From a virus: DNA of 64,000 nt. Positions 56,123 through 63,970 of the stretch are shown here, in pieces. Position numbers and translations under genes: made by a program. The stretch's first letter is position 1, and each line of letters starts with the position of its first letter. The notes under the pieces were generated by a model. The model searched no databases, had not been told where the DNA came from, and worked only from the letters and a program-made list of their open reading frames with translations. The stretch is from positions 1-64,000 of the IMG/VR virus record IMGVR_UViG_3300036791_000264. The stretch is one strand, 5' to 3'.

Positions 56123-57539
56123 GCTTTACTTCGGTGGCGCAGAGGTGCCCACCTGGCGCAAGCTGCTGGCCCAGGAGCGCGTCCCCCACATCGGCATCAA
56201 CTACCTCCACCTGAAGGCTCGCCTGCCCCAGGAGAAGCCCTGGAGCCTGGCTCAGCACTTCCCTGAGGAAGCCAAGCTGTTCCTGGTGTCAGGCGCCTCA
56301 GGCACCGAGAAGAAGGGCTGGAGCCAGGATCAGCACGAGGCGTTCTTCGCCGGCTACTTCGACTTCGTCCGGGCCAACATTGAGCGGCTGGCCTACTTCA
56401 CCGAGTACGACCCCCTGGGCCTGGGCCTGGAGTGGGTGCTGGGCCAGCGCGAGGTCTGGGCGGGCCTGGCCGACGACAAGCTGGTGCCCATCTGGCACGA
56501 GACCTGGGGTGCGCCTCTGCTCAGGGACATGGTCGAGGCGCACCCCAATCTGGGGGTGCCTCCTGTCACGCCCAGGCTCCAGAACGTACTGGGGAGCCTG
56601 GTCAGGCGCACGAGGATTTCCCTGCACGGGCTGTCCTTCGGCCACCCCTATGATGCTCCTGGCGGTCTTTATCGCACCATTGTCTCCTCGTCGTGGATCT
56701 CCCCCACCCGCTTCGGGGAGACCGTGGTGTGGGATCAGAACCGCCTGCGGCGCTATCCCGCCGACGAGAAGGCCAAGATCCGCATCCGGCATGCCCAGCA
56801 CTTCACCCAGGCCGGCTTCGACGCGAAGAAGATCCAGGCTGACGACCGCAAGGAGGTGGCCCGGTACACCATCTGGGCTTGGCGGCAGATGGAGGAGTCC
56901 ATGGTGGGTCCAGGATCAACTCACGAAGGCAACGGGCGAGTCTCGGATAACGGCTCTGTGCCCGTCGATCTAGTTGGTCACGGTGCCGTGGAACGACACC
57001 AAAACGGTTCTGATGGCCGAGAGGTCATGCCGGTGTTCGGCTTCCGCCCGGTGACCTCCACGATCCCCAACCCGGACGGCGCCGGCACCGTCGAGGTGAC
57101 CAGCCAGGTGGCGGTAATGGGGCAGGCCAGCCTACGTAGCTGCAACTCCTGCTCCCTGGCCGTGGTGTGCCCGCTGCACGAGCCAGGCTCGGAGTGCAAG
57201 TACTCGATCCCGGTCGAGATCCGCAACCGTGATCAACTGTTGGGCATCCTGCACTCGCTCCTGGAGATGCAGGGCCAGCGCGTGGCCTTCGGCTTCTTCA
57301 CAGAGCAGCTTCAAGGGGGCTATCCCGACGCTAACCTGTCGATGGAGTTGGACCGGTTCATGAAGATGACCCAGTCGGTTAAGGACATCCAGGACAACCG
57401 GGACTTCTTGAAGGTGACGGTGGAGGGGCGTGCCCAGGCGGGAGTGTTATCCAGGCTGTTCGGAGCCGAGAGAGCCGAGTCGTTGCGTCGAGTCGATCCC
57501 GACAAGGCCGAGAACGCTGTCCGCAGAACGATGGAGTAA
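56112..57539 (+). CDS. Large phage protein, N-terminal barrel-like domain plus Cys cluster
   Basis: 475 aa from ATG 56112. The start SVELYFGGAEVPTWRKLLAQ and the segments LFLVSGASGTEKKG, FFAGYFDFVRANIERLAYFT and KLVPIWHETWG look like successive strand-helix units of a TIM-barrel-like domain similar in outline to phage TGT/DpdA-type enzymes, but the catalytic residues of those enzymes are not identified. A Gly/Ser linker (about 265-300) leads to a C-terminal region with CNSCSLAVVCPLHEPGSECK, a four-Cys metal site, and a helical end. A role in base modification is a guess only. Confidence 0.65.
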   Translation: MSVELYFGGAEVPTWRKLLAQERVPHIGINYLHLKARLPQEKPWSLAQHFPEEAKLFLVSGASGTEKKGWSQDQHEAFFAGYFDFVRANIERLAYFTEYDPLGLGLEWVLGQREVWAGLADDKLVPIWHETWGAPLLRDMVEAHPNLGVPPVTPRLQNVLGSLVRRTRISLHGLSFGHPYDAPGGLYRTIVSSSWISPTRFGETVVWDQNRLRRYPADEKAKIRIRHAQHFTQAGFDAKKIQADDRKEVARYTIWAWRQMEESMVGPGSTHEGNGRVSDNGSVPVDLVGHGAVERHQNGSDGREVMPVFGFRPVTSTIPNPDGAGTVEVTSQVAVMGQASLRSCNSCSLAVVCPLHEPGSECKYSIPVEIRNRDQLLGILHSLLEMQGQRVAFGFFTEQLQGGYPDANLSMELDRFMKMTQSVKDIQDNRDFLKVTVEGRAQAGVLSRLFGAERAESLRRVDPDKAENAVRRTME

Positions 57540-57567
57540 GCGCGCCCTCTACTGGACCCTCTTCGTC

Positions 57568-57636
57568 ATGGCTACGGCGGTGGTGGTGCTACTGGGACTC
57601 TGCCTGGGGATCCTCCTCGCCTTGATGACCTCCTAG
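57568..57636 (+). CDS. Possible single-helix membrane microprotein
   Basis: An open frame downstream of the previous gene contains MATAVVVLLGLCLGILLALM, one hydrophobic helix, up to TAG 57636. The first standard start in range is ATG 57568 (22 aa). Just upstream the frame reads SKRALYW after a Trp codon, with no start codon. It overlaps the converging gene at 57572. Weak call. Confidence 0.3.
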   Translation: MATAVVVLLGLCLGILLALMTS

Positions 57637-57781
57637 GCGGGTCCATGAAGATCTGATCGGCGTGGTGCTTGGCCCGTGCGAACTGGCCCCAGCCGCCTCG
57701 CTCCTCCAGGTAGTCCACCCAGGCTTTCCACTCCCAGTGCCTGGCTCGCCACAGCCGCCATCTCCACCGTATTTTTTTCAC
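57572..57781 (-). CDS. Small Trp/Arg-rich protein
   Basis: 69 aa from GTG 57781 (TAGTG overlap). KKIRWRWRLWRARHWEWKAW at the start, then DYLEERGGWGQFARAKHHAD and a Pro/Arg/Ser-rich tail. The Trp-Arg pattern resembles cationic amphipathic peptides. Coupled to the gene upstream. Function unknown. Confidence 0.5.
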   Translation of the reverse strand: MKKIRWRWRLWRARHWEWKAWVDYLEERGGWGQFARAKHHADQIFMDPPRRSSRRGGSPGRVPVAPPPP

Positions 57782-58047
57782 TAGTCAGGCAGCCTTTTGT
57801 TCTTGATTTTCTGAGACTCTACCGCTTTCTGGTGGAAGTAGTCGGCTATGTCGAGTTGCTGCTGGTACACGTCAGGGTCCATGTCATCGGCCATGAGATC
57901 GAGGACGGTCAGGATGGCGTTGGTGTAGGCATGCAGGGCACTGCTGGCGTAAACATCCTTGAGGCGGATAACCACAGCGTCATCCACAAGTTCTCCACTG
58001 ATCTTGTGGACAACGTACTTGGCTTGCTCTTCTTCGATCTGAGTCAT
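57781..58047 (-). CDS. Hypothetical helical protein
   Basis: 88 aa from ATG 58047, which follows CAGGCT by 6 nt (a near match to TAnnnT). DDAVVIRLKDVYASSALHAY, TNAILTVLDLMADDMDPDVY and a final basic helix. Soluble, and no motif recognised. Divergent from the gene at 58118. Confidence 0.62.
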   Translation of the reverse strand: MTQIEEEQAKYVVHKISGELVDDAVVIRLKDVYASSALHAYTNAILTVLDLMADDMDPDVYQQQLDIADYFHQKAVESQKIKNKRLPD

Positions 58048-58117
58048 GGCGCCAGCCTGACAGGACGAGCCGGCGCGACAGGGGCCTGGGGGGAATCGCC
58101 TCCGGAGGTAATCCCCG

Positions 58118-59158
58118 GTGCCCACGGCTACCCAGGTGGCCGTCGTTACGCTCGGAGCTATGGCCGTGAAGATGATCCTCCAGGATGGGCCGCTCGCTGG
58201 GGAACAGCAGCTAGTCGAGAACCTCAACACCACCCCTGGGTACGAGATGCAGTTCAACATCCCGAACTACCAGACCTTCGACGCTGCTGGTGAGTCGGTG
58301 GTGGGCCAGGGCCTGGTGGCGGTCTACAGCTATCTGGGGCCTGGGCCGGCTCCAGGAGGAAGTGACACCTGGACGTCGTCCTCGATCTACGAGTTCACAG
58401 GTGAGTACTTCGTGCAGCCACCTGGGCCGGTGACGCCTCCTGGGCCATTGCCGCTGCCGCCCGCGGTGTTCCTGAACGCCTTGAGCGGTATGACGGTCAA
58501 TGCCGACGACCCAGCGGCGGGGGTCCAGCTTGTTGGCCTCGCCGGCATGACGGTCGACGCCACAACTACCTCAATCGGCTACGCCACTGTGGCTCTGTTG
58601 GCTGAGACCGTCATGAGCATTACCCGCCAGTCCTGGTCGAACGTGGTCAGCATGAGCGCCCAGACAACTCTGCAAGTGACAGGGTCTGGTCCGGTCAATG
58701 TTCTGACTGCGGAGGACACTTCGTTTGAGGGTGGCACCACAGGTGATTGGACCGCCGCACTCAACTGCACGATTGCCAACTCCACCGCTCAGGCTCAGGA
58801 CGGTACTCATTCATTAGCAATGACCGCTACCGCGGCTGGGAACATGATGGTGGCGCTCCCGCACGCGGTTTCTGGGATCTCGGTCATACCGGGCACGACG
58901 TACACCTTTCGATGTGGATTTTTCCCCGCCGCCCAGGTCAGATCAGTCGTCGCGTATATCCAGTGGTACAACGCTGCCGGTACCAACATAAATCAGTCAC
59001 AGGCAAGTGCTACTGAGGTGGCTGGGCAGTGGGTCTCTGTGAACGCCACAGGGGTAGCCCCAGCCGGGGCGGTAACGGTCGATTTACAGGCCATGGTCAG
59101 CAGTGCTGCGATCAACGGGGTCCACTACATCGATTTGATCGAGTTCTTCTCCCACTAA
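58118..59158 (+). CDS. Probable surface/adhesin-like protein
   Basis: 346 aa from GTG 58118 behind CCGGAGG (ATG 58160 with GGAGCT is an alternative). The N-terminal ~100 residues are a small domain (AVKMILQDGPLAGEQQLVEN). A Pro-rich linker (PPGPVTPPGPLPLPP) and Thr/Val/Ala-rich beta repeats follow (SGMTVNADDPAAG, AGMTVDATTTSIG). The C-terminal ~150 residues form a jelly-roll-like carbohydrate-binding domain (EDTSFEGGTTGDWTAALNCT, YTFRCGFFPAAQVRSVVAYI). It probably binds host or environmental glycans. Confidence 0.72.
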   Translation: MPTATQVAVVTLGAMAVKMILQDGPLAGEQQLVENLNTTPGYEMQFNIPNYQTFDAAGESVVGQGLVAVYSYLGPGPAPGGSDTWTSSSIYEFTGEYFVQPPGPVTPPGPLPLPPAVFLNALSGMTVNADDPAAGVQLVGLAGMTVDATTTSIGYATVALLAETVMSITRQSWSNVVSMSAQTTLQVTGSGPVNVLTAEDTSFEGGTTGDWTAALNCTIANSTAQAQDGTHSLAMTATAAGNMMVALPHAVSGISVIPGTTYTFRCGFFPAAQVRSVVAYIQWYNAAGTNINQSQASATEVAGQWVSVNATGVAPAGAVTVDLQAMVSSAAINGVHYIDLIEFFSH

Positions 59159-59172
59159 CCCTAAGGAAAAAC

Positions 59173-59400
59173 ATGAGCAGCTTGATTACCCTCCGGACCA
59201 CCGATGGCCGGGTCATCCATGGCATCAACTACACGGTCAACACCACCGGCCTGCCCACCGATCCAGTGAGGTTGGCTGCGGGTATGCCAGGTGGGTTGGC
59301 CTATGGCGTGTACCACGTCCAGACCCCTAGTGGCTGGCAGTACATCCCGGCCAGTCAGATCGCCGCTGTCCTGCAAACCAAGGCCGGCGCCCCCACATGA
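59173..59400 (+). CDS. Hypothetical protein
   Basis: 75 aa from ATG 59173 with AAGGAA. SLITLRTTDGRVIHGINYTV, GLAYGVYHVQTPSGWQYIPA and SQIAAVLQTKAGAPT suggest a small beta-barrel with a final helix. It overlaps the dCTP deaminase by 4 nt. Unknown. Confidence 0.65.
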   Translation: MSSLITLRTTDGRVIHGINYTVNTTGLPTDPVRLAAGMPGGLAYGVYHVQTPSGWQYIPASQIAAVLQTKAGAPT

Positions 59401-60128
59401 GCGGCGAACACACCCATCCCACCCATGGTGTGGGACTGCTGGAGTCCTCAGATATTTTCCACCGAGTGATCAACGAGAAGGGGTCACAGCGCATAGGCAT
59501 CACGCCGTGGGAGCAGGAGCGTCTGCAACCGGCCAGCTATGAGATGGCGCTCGGATCCAAGTTCCGGGTGTTCAGCCCGGTGATGACCGAGATCGACCCG
59601 GAGTTCCCTGGGGACTACACCCAGTTGATCGACATCGATGACAACGAGCAGGAGTGGTACGACCAGGGTTACTACCTGCTCTTGCCAGGGGAGTTCATCC
59701 TGGGTAGCTCGGTGGAGACCTTCACCTTCCCATCCGATGTGGCAGGAGAACTCACCGGGAAATCATCCATCGGACGCCTGGGCCTCCAGGTACACGCCAC
59801 TGCTGGCTTCTTCGATCCCGGTTTCCGGGGTACGGCCACCCTGGAGATCTCCAACCTGGCTCGGGTACCGATCAGGTTGCGCTCTGGCCTGGTCATCGCT
59901 CAGATGCGCTTCGTCACCTTGTCCAGGCCCAGCGAGTGGGCCTACGGACACCCGTCGCGTCACTCCCACTACCAGGGTCAGAATGGCCCCACACCCAGCC
60001 GGCACGGCTCGCGACTGACCATCAAGAGGCCGGAAGAGGTTCCAGAGCAGATCGCAGAGCAGCTACAGATCCCCGGAGAAGACTGGTCGAAGTATGAGCG
60101 CCATGAATGGAGCGGGACTGGACATTAG
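59397..60128 (+). CDS. dcd: dCTP deaminase
   Basis: 243 aa, ATGA overlap. The trimeric dUTPase/deaminase fold is evident: LQPASYEMALGSKFRVF near the start, GKSSIGRLGLQVHATAG (121-137), FFDPGFRGTATLEISN with the catalytic Glu about 150, and a C-terminal Gly/His/Tyr-rich tail (GHPSRHSHYQGQNGP). The family converts dCTP to dUTP, or to dUMP in the bifunctional form, for dTTP supply. It is longer than the bacterial enzyme (about 190 aa), mainly by an insert after residue 60 and a C-terminal extension. Confidence 0.92.
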   Translation: MSGEHTHPTHGVGLLESSDIFHRVINEKGSQRIGITPWEQERLQPASYEMALGSKFRVFSPVMTEIDPEFPGDYTQLIDIDDNEQEWYDQGYYLLLPGEFILGSSVETFTFPSDVAGELTGKSSIGRLGLQVHATAGFFDPGFRGTATLEISNLARVPIRLRSGLVIAQMRFVTLSRPSEWAYGHPSRHSHYQGQNGPTPSRHGSRLTIKRPEEVPEQIAEQLQIPGEDWSKYERHEWSGTGH

Positions 60129-60513
60129 CTGCGGTTGCTACAGCGGCACCTGTGAGGCTTTCGACGCCCTGCGGATCATGCTGTCAATGTCAGCCGGCTA
60201 TGGCGTCCTGGATCATCGCCACCAGGGTGGCCCGGTGATGCCCGATCTCCCCTACTACACCTACAGCACTGATGACTTGCTCGGGGAGTGGCCCAATGGC
60301 GCCCCTGATGATCCCTTGATCATCCTCCTGGCTCACCACGAGCATGAGGGGCGGATCAAGCGGGAGCATGCCTCTTATCTGGCTGATCGCCTGGAGGAGC
60401 TAAGCGCGGTCCTCCTGGGGCACCCGGACATGCGTTGGGCACTGATGACCCAGCAGTTCGTGCGGGGCCTGCGCTACGCCGTGAGCAATCACATGGATGT
60501 TCAGTTCAACTAA
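60094..60513 (+). CDS. Hypothetical phage protein
   Basis: 139 aa from ATG 60094, overlapping the deaminase by 35 nt (ATG 60103 is an alternative). LDISCGCYSGTCEAFDALRI, MLSMSAGYGVLDHRHQGG and a C-terminal helical region (REHASYLADRLEELSAVLLG). The 'GCYSGTC' start recurs in actinophage proteins of unknown role, and its two or three Cys may bind metal. Confidence 0.68.
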   Translation: MSAMNGAGLDISCGCYSGTCEAFDALRIMLSMSAGYGVLDHRHQGGPVMPDLPYYTYSTDDLLGEWPNGAPDDPLIILLAHHEHEGRIKREHASYLADRLEELSAVLLGHPDMRWALMTQQFVRGLRYAVSNHMDVQFN

Positions 60514-60523
60514 TGTGCGGACC

Positions 60524-60766
60524 ATGACTACCACTGAGGGCACTCTGGATGATGGATGGGACTTCGCCACTGATCCTCTCAATCCCCAGCCCTACATCTA
60601 CCCCGTTTGCCCTGACTGCAAGGAGGCGTGGGTCTACACCCGTTGCCTCAGCCTTTCTCGGGGCGGCTATTACTGGGCGTGGATGCGGCCTCAGCCGGTC
60701 ACGAAGGGGTGTCGTCACAAGGGCCACCCTCAGATGCAGAACGACAGAGAGAATCCCGGTGACTGA
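60524..60766 (+). CDS. Small zinc-binding protein, possibly leaderless
   Basis: 80 aa from ATG 60524, 7 nt after TAATGT, with no ribosome site. IYPVCPDCKEAWVYTRCLSL and KGCRHKGHP give a CxxC plus C and C-x-H, a plausible zinc site. Rich in Trp/Tyr in the centre. Function unknown. Heads a run of coupled genes to 62028. Confidence 0.65.
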   Translation: MTTTEGTLDDGWDFATDPLNPQPYIYPVCPDCKEAWVYTRCLSLSRGGYYWAWMRPQPVTKGCRHKGHPQMQNDRENPGD

Positions 60767-60950
60767 CGAATACCACCAGAAGCTGGACGAGCATTCCTTC
60801 GTTCACCGCGTGGATCCCCTGCGAGATGCAGCCCGCAGGGCGGTGTCGGTCTGGCATCAGGAAGACAACCAAGAGAAGAACGATCTGAGTGAGGAGTTCT
60901 GGTCAGCTATGGGTGAGCTAGAGACAGTCCTGGAGTCGGTGAAGAGATGA
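60759..60950 (+). CDS. Small hypothetical protein
   Basis: 63 aa from GTG 60759, overlapping the previous gene by 8 nt. TDEYHQKLDEHSFVHRVDPL, then RDAARRAVSVWHQEDNQEKN and a helical end. Charged and soluble. Not recognised. Confidence 0.65.
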   Translation: MTDEYHQKLDEHSFVHRVDPLRDAARRAVSVWHQEDNQEKNDLSEEFWSAMGELETVLESVKR

Positions 60951-61444
60951 GTGATGAAGCTGTCGACGTTAAGCCAATCGTGGTCGGTGCCCGTAGCCTG
61001 GGGTTGGACAACGATCCTCAGTTCTGGCAGGAGGTCAACACCAGTCCCTACCTACAGGCGGCAGTCACAGCCCTGGGGCAGCACCTGGAGAGGGTGCCTG
61101 AAGTCGAGGTGACCGCAGATGTCCGCTCGCTCATGCATGTGGAAGCTGCTGAGAGGCCCCCAGCAGCCCGCAGGAGCGCCGCAAAAAATGTTTCCTCCCC
61201 ACACCTCCAGAACGCATTTATTGACGAGGCACGGCATTCTATGGGCCAGCCCTCCCTGGAGGACTGCCACCGGCTTCTCGACGCCTTCGTGGAGATCGAC
61301 TTCAATGACGACAAGCCTTCGGTACGAGGCGTCGTGACCCTTGTCACCCAGCCATCTGTTGGCCCCGCCTACGTGATGCTCGACAACGACACGAAGCTGA
61401 TGTACCCGCTCAACTCGATCCAGGCCATAAGGAGGATGCCCTGA
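60947..61444 (+). CDS. Hypothetical protein
   Basis: 165 aa, ATGA overlap. An N-terminal helical part (DPQFWQEVNTSPYLQAAVTA) is joined by a short basic linker (ERPPAARRSAAKN) to a C-terminal part with FIDEARHSMGQPSLEDCHRL and a beta-rich end (VRGVVTLVTQPSVGPAYVML). No known domain. Confidence 0.68.
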   Translation: MSDEAVDVKPIVVGARSLGLDNDPQFWQEVNTSPYLQAAVTALGQHLERVPEVEVTADVRSLMHVEAAERPPAARRSAAKNVSSPHLQNAFIDEARHSMGQPSLEDCHRLLDAFVEIDFNDDKPSVRGVVTLVTQPSVGPAYVMLDNDTKLMYPLNSIQAIRRMP

Positions 61445-62028
61445 TGGATCTGCCCACCATTGAAGTCACTGAGGAAGAGGCCCAGGCCAAGCTGGCTGAG
61501 TATGAGAAGATGCTGGCTCAGGACCGCACCGTCGAAGACGAGGCCATCGCCCAGGCGTACCGTGCGGCCAAGCGTGGCCTCCAGGTGGTGCGCTTGACCG
61601 AAGCCGTCAAGATGGCCGGTTACTTCGACACTGGTCTGCCTCGCATCGCCATCGCGGGCGCCACCTGGCCTGAGTGCTTTGTGGTCTGGAGTGGGGATGA
61701 CCTCGTCTTCACCGATGACGGGGGCTGGTCTCACAACCGCGGTGCCCTGGTGGGGCGTGGTTCAGTGCGGGTGCCCATGCATGATGTGGGAGTTGCCCCC
61801 GTGCGGAACTGGCGACGTGGTCAGGCTCCTATTCCTCTGGTGCCGCCCCGCTGCCGCCCCAGACCTCGCCGGCTGAAGCACTGTCACGTCCTGTGGGAGG
61901 TGGAGGCGTGGAACAACGTGCCCGCCAAGGATCCCGCTCTGCTGCGTCATATACGTGGTGACCTCTGGGCGGTGCTGGCGGTGTGGGATCTGACAGATTT
62001 GGAAAGGGCTATCCTTGCCCAGCGCTGA
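61444..62028 (+). CDS. Hypothetical protein
   Basis: 194 aa, ATG 61444 forming TGATG. A helical start (EEEAQAKLAEYEKMLAQDRT) and a central beta region (RIAIAGATWPECFVVWSGDD, LVFTDDGGW). A Pro/Arg-rich stretch (PIPLVPPRCRPRPRRLKHCH) and a C-terminal helix follow. Looks like a two-part soluble protein. Unknown. Confidence 0.68.
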   Translation: MDLPTIEVTEEEAQAKLAEYEKMLAQDRTVEDEAIAQAYRAAKRGLQVVRLTEAVKMAGYFDTGLPRIAIAGATWPECFVVWSGDDLVFTDDGGWSHNRGALVGRGSVRVPMHDVGVAPVRNWRRGQAPIPLVPPRCRPRPRRLKHCHVLWEVEAWNNVPAKDPALLRHIRGDLWAVLAVWDLTDLERAILAQR

Positions 62029-62683
62029 CCTAGGAGGCGAGGCGGGAGGGCCGGCGAGCGGGATTGATCACCCGCCACGAGTCAGCGACGAAACGGCTGA
62101 CCCCTCCCGTCTTGACCTTGACTCGTTCACTGTCGAGGCCATCCCTGGCTTCAACGTGACCATCTGGCCCACGCGGGACCATCTACACCATCTGGTCGCC
62201 ACCAGGGTCATGGTGGCTGCTCTGGATCCAGCCCACCCCGTCAATGGCACCATCATGCGCCGGGTCTCAGTGGCTCGCCTGTTGGAGGAGCATGACCACC
62301 CGGACAGCAAGCCGTGGTTCGACGTACAAACCAGTCATGGTGAAATATCGCGAAGCCAGCACGATAATCCCTCACGGCTGCCAAGCGGACGACTTGAGGG
62401 ATCTGCTGAAGAGGATCGAGGAGCAGGGGATGCCAACGATCAACCGCAGGACACGACGCCAGGCCCAGAGAGTGGGGGACAGAGCCAGGAGAGCAAAGGC
62501 CAAACGATGAGGTTCTTCAATCTGCTGCCCAGGGAGTTGGCCCCAGGAGACCAGTGGGACGACGGTCAGATCGTGGAGAGCATTGAGCCGTGGGAGTCCT
62601 CGTCGCAGTGCCTCATCATGTTCCAGGATGGCACCAGCATCGTCTGGCCCTGGGAAGCACCCAGGAGGATCTACCGGCCATGA
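62015..62683 (+). CDS. Hypothetical protein, long frame spanning an overlap zone
   Basis: 222 codons from TTG 62015 (GGAAAGGG upstream). Residues 1-105 look genuine (LDLDSFTVEAIPGFNVTIWP, HHLVATRVMVAALDPAHPVN). From about 62330 to 62506 third-position GC drops and the frame overlaps a better-looking frame (62337-62510), then becomes convincing again at MRFFNLLPRELAPGDQ. There may be two genes joined by an accidental open stretch, or a lost stop. The extent is uncertain. Confidence 0.5.
   Translation: MPSADLGGEAGGPASGIDHPPRVSDETADPSRLDLDSFTVEAIPGFNVTIWPTRDHLHHLVATRVMVAALDPAHPVNGTIMRRVSVARLLEEHDHPDSKPWFDVQTSHGEISRSQHDNPSRLPSGRLEGSAEEDRGAGDANDQPQDTTPGPESGGQSQESKGQTMRFFNLLPRELAPGDQWDDGQIVESIEPWESSSQCLIMFQDGTSIVWPWEAPRRIYRP
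62337..62510 (+). CDS. Small basic protein in the overlap zone
   Basis: 57 aa from ATG 62337. MVKYREASTIIPHGCQADDL, LLKRIEEQGMPTINRRTRRQ and a basic end (RVGDRARRAKAKR). Its third positions are richer in G/C than the competing frame, and its TGA forms ATGA with the ATG at 62507. Both points favour it as the real gene in this stretch. Confidence 0.55.
   Translation: MVKYREASTIIPHGCQADDLRDLLKRIEEQGMPTINRRTRRQAQRVGDRARRAKAKR
62507..62683 (+). CDS. Small hypothetical protein (internal start)
   Basis: 58 aa from ATG 62507, in the same frame as the long ORF from 62015. MRFFNLLPRELAPGDQWDDG, QIVESIEPWESSSQCLIMFQ, then DGTSIVWPWEAPRRIYRP: a compact beta-type mini-domain. The ATGA overlap with the gene before and with the microprotein after supports independent translation. 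Confidence 0.52.
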   Translation: MRFFNLLPRELAPGDQWDDGQIVESIEPWESSSQCLIMFQDGTSIVWPWEAPRRIYRP

Positions 62684-62760
62684 CCCTCTTCTTTGTTGCT
62701 GCTGGCTTCACCGTCTGTGGCTATCTGCTCATGATTATCGAGAAACTGCGCCACTCATGA
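62680..62760 (+). CDS. 26-residue membrane microprotein
   Basis: ATG 62680 to TGA 62758-62760, with ATGA overlaps on both sides. MTLFFVAAGFTVCGYLLMII is a single hydrophobic helix followed by EKLRHS. Coupling to the glycosyltransferase suggests it is translated. It may be a membrane anchor or a coupling leader. Confidence 0.5.
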   Translation: MTLFFVAAGFTVCGYLLMIIEKLRHS

Positions 62761-63809
62761 CCATCGGCCTGGTGATGATCGTCAAGGACGAGGCGTTGAT
62801 CCTGCCTCGTCTGGCCGACAGCGTGCGCGACCACATCGATTACTGGACGGTGGTGGACACCGGTAGCACCGACGACACCCTGGAGGTGCTGGACCGGATC
62901 TTCACCCCGATCCCAGGCCATGTGGCGATCCATCCCTTCGACGGGTTCGGCCCATCTCGCACCTTCGCCCTCCAGGAGGCAGAGCCACATACTGACTGGA
63001 TGCTGTGCCTGTGCGCCGATGAGACCTTCCATGGTGCCATCGAACTGATCGACGCTGACATCATCGAAGCAGAGCAGCACAATGGCGATCTCCGGTTCTG
63101 GCTGCCCCGGTTGCTGAAGTCAGGCCGGGGCTGGGAGTCGAGAGGTCGGGCACATGAGTACTACTGGTCCCCGGTAGGCAGTGCCACCTGGCCGGCGCGC
63201 ACCGACACCTTCTACGTCGAGCATCACGGTGACGGTCACGACCAGCCCAACAAGTTCCGACGCGACGCCGAGTTGCTCCTCCAGGACTGGGCTGAGGACA
63301 GCGCCAATCCCAGGACGGCCTTCTACCTGGGCCGCACCTATGACTGCATGGGTGAGCCGGCAGAGGCAGTGGGCTGGTACCGCCAGCACATCAACATGGG
63401 AGGCTGGATCGAGGAGGTCTTCTACTCCCGGTTCCGCCTGGGTGTGTGCCTGCTCAACCTGGGCGCCAAGGAGGAAGGTGCGGGGCATCTGTGGGAAGCC
63501 TGGGGCATGATCCCCCACCGGGCTGAGCCTATGGTGGCCCTGTCGGAGCATTATCGCCTCGCCAACCAGTGGACCCTGGCCTGGCATGTCGCCAACCTGG
63601 CCCAGGAGTACATGGATCTGGATGAGCCTGGCCTGTTCGTGGACAAGTCCATGGAGTGGCGGGTGACGTATGAGATCTCCATCAGTGCCTGGTACACCGA
63701 TCACAAGGACTGGGGCAAGCTGGCCCTCAACCGGCTGCTGCGCTACCCCGACATCCCGGAGCCGTTCTATAGCTCGATCCGCTCCAACCAGGAGTTCTAC
63801 TTCACATGA
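62757..63809 (+). CDS. Family-2 glycosyltransferase with C-terminal TPR-like repeats
   Basis: 350 aa, ATGA overlap. The GT-A start TIGLVMIVKDEALILPRLAD and the loop YWTVVDTGSTDDTLEVLDRI are the nucleotide-sugar binding signature. CLCADETFHGAIELID is in the position of the DxD-type motif. Residues about 180-330 form helical pairs (TAFYLGRTYDCMGEPAEAVG, RFRLGVCLLNLGAKEEGAGH) of TPR type, common in this GT2 subfamily. It may glycosylate a virion or host surface component. Confidence 0.88.
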   Translation: MTIGLVMIVKDEALILPRLADSVRDHIDYWTVVDTGSTDDTLEVLDRIFTPIPGHVAIHPFDGFGPSRTFALQEAEPHTDWMLCLCADETFHGAIELIDADIIEAEQHNGDLRFWLPRLLKSGRGWESRGRAHEYYWSPVGSATWPARTDTFYVEHHGDGHDQPNKFRRDAELLLQDWAEDSANPRTAFYLGRTYDCMGEPAEAVGWYRQHINMGGWIEEVFYSRFRLGVCLLNLGAKEEGAGHLWEAWGMIPHRAEPMVALSEHYRLANQWTLAWHVANLAQEYMDLDEPGLFVDKSMEWRVTYEISISAWYTDHKDWGKLALNRLLRYPDIPEPFYSSIRSNQEFYFT

Positions 63810-63970
63810 GTCAGGCCAGTCTGCCACCCATCACTGGCCCGGACCCAGAGCCACCGGACGGTGAGCAGTTAGCACAGATCACGGTGCGGATAAAACGCAG
63901 CGAGCTACGCATGTTCCTGCTCCTCCTGCCGGAAACGGTGGACTACCTGGAGGTGCAGTTTCTTGAGTGA
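63806..63970 (+). CDS. Small hypothetical protein
   Basis: 54 aa from ATG 63806 (ATGA overlap). A Pro-rich start (SLPPITGPDPEPPDGEQLAQ) and a basic/hydrophobic helix (RIKRSELRMFLLLLPETVDY). It ends LEVQFLE. Coupled on both sides. Unknown function. Confidence 0.6.
   Translation: MSQASLPPITGPDPEPPDGEQLAQITVRIKRSELRMFLLLLPETVDYLEVQFLE

Noticed and set aside
56112-57539. Firm call of a DpdA-type DNA-modification enzyme
   Set aside because: Only the outline of a barrel start is similar. Catalytic Asp residues and the other 7-deazaguanine pathway genes (queuosine-type) are not seen in the window.
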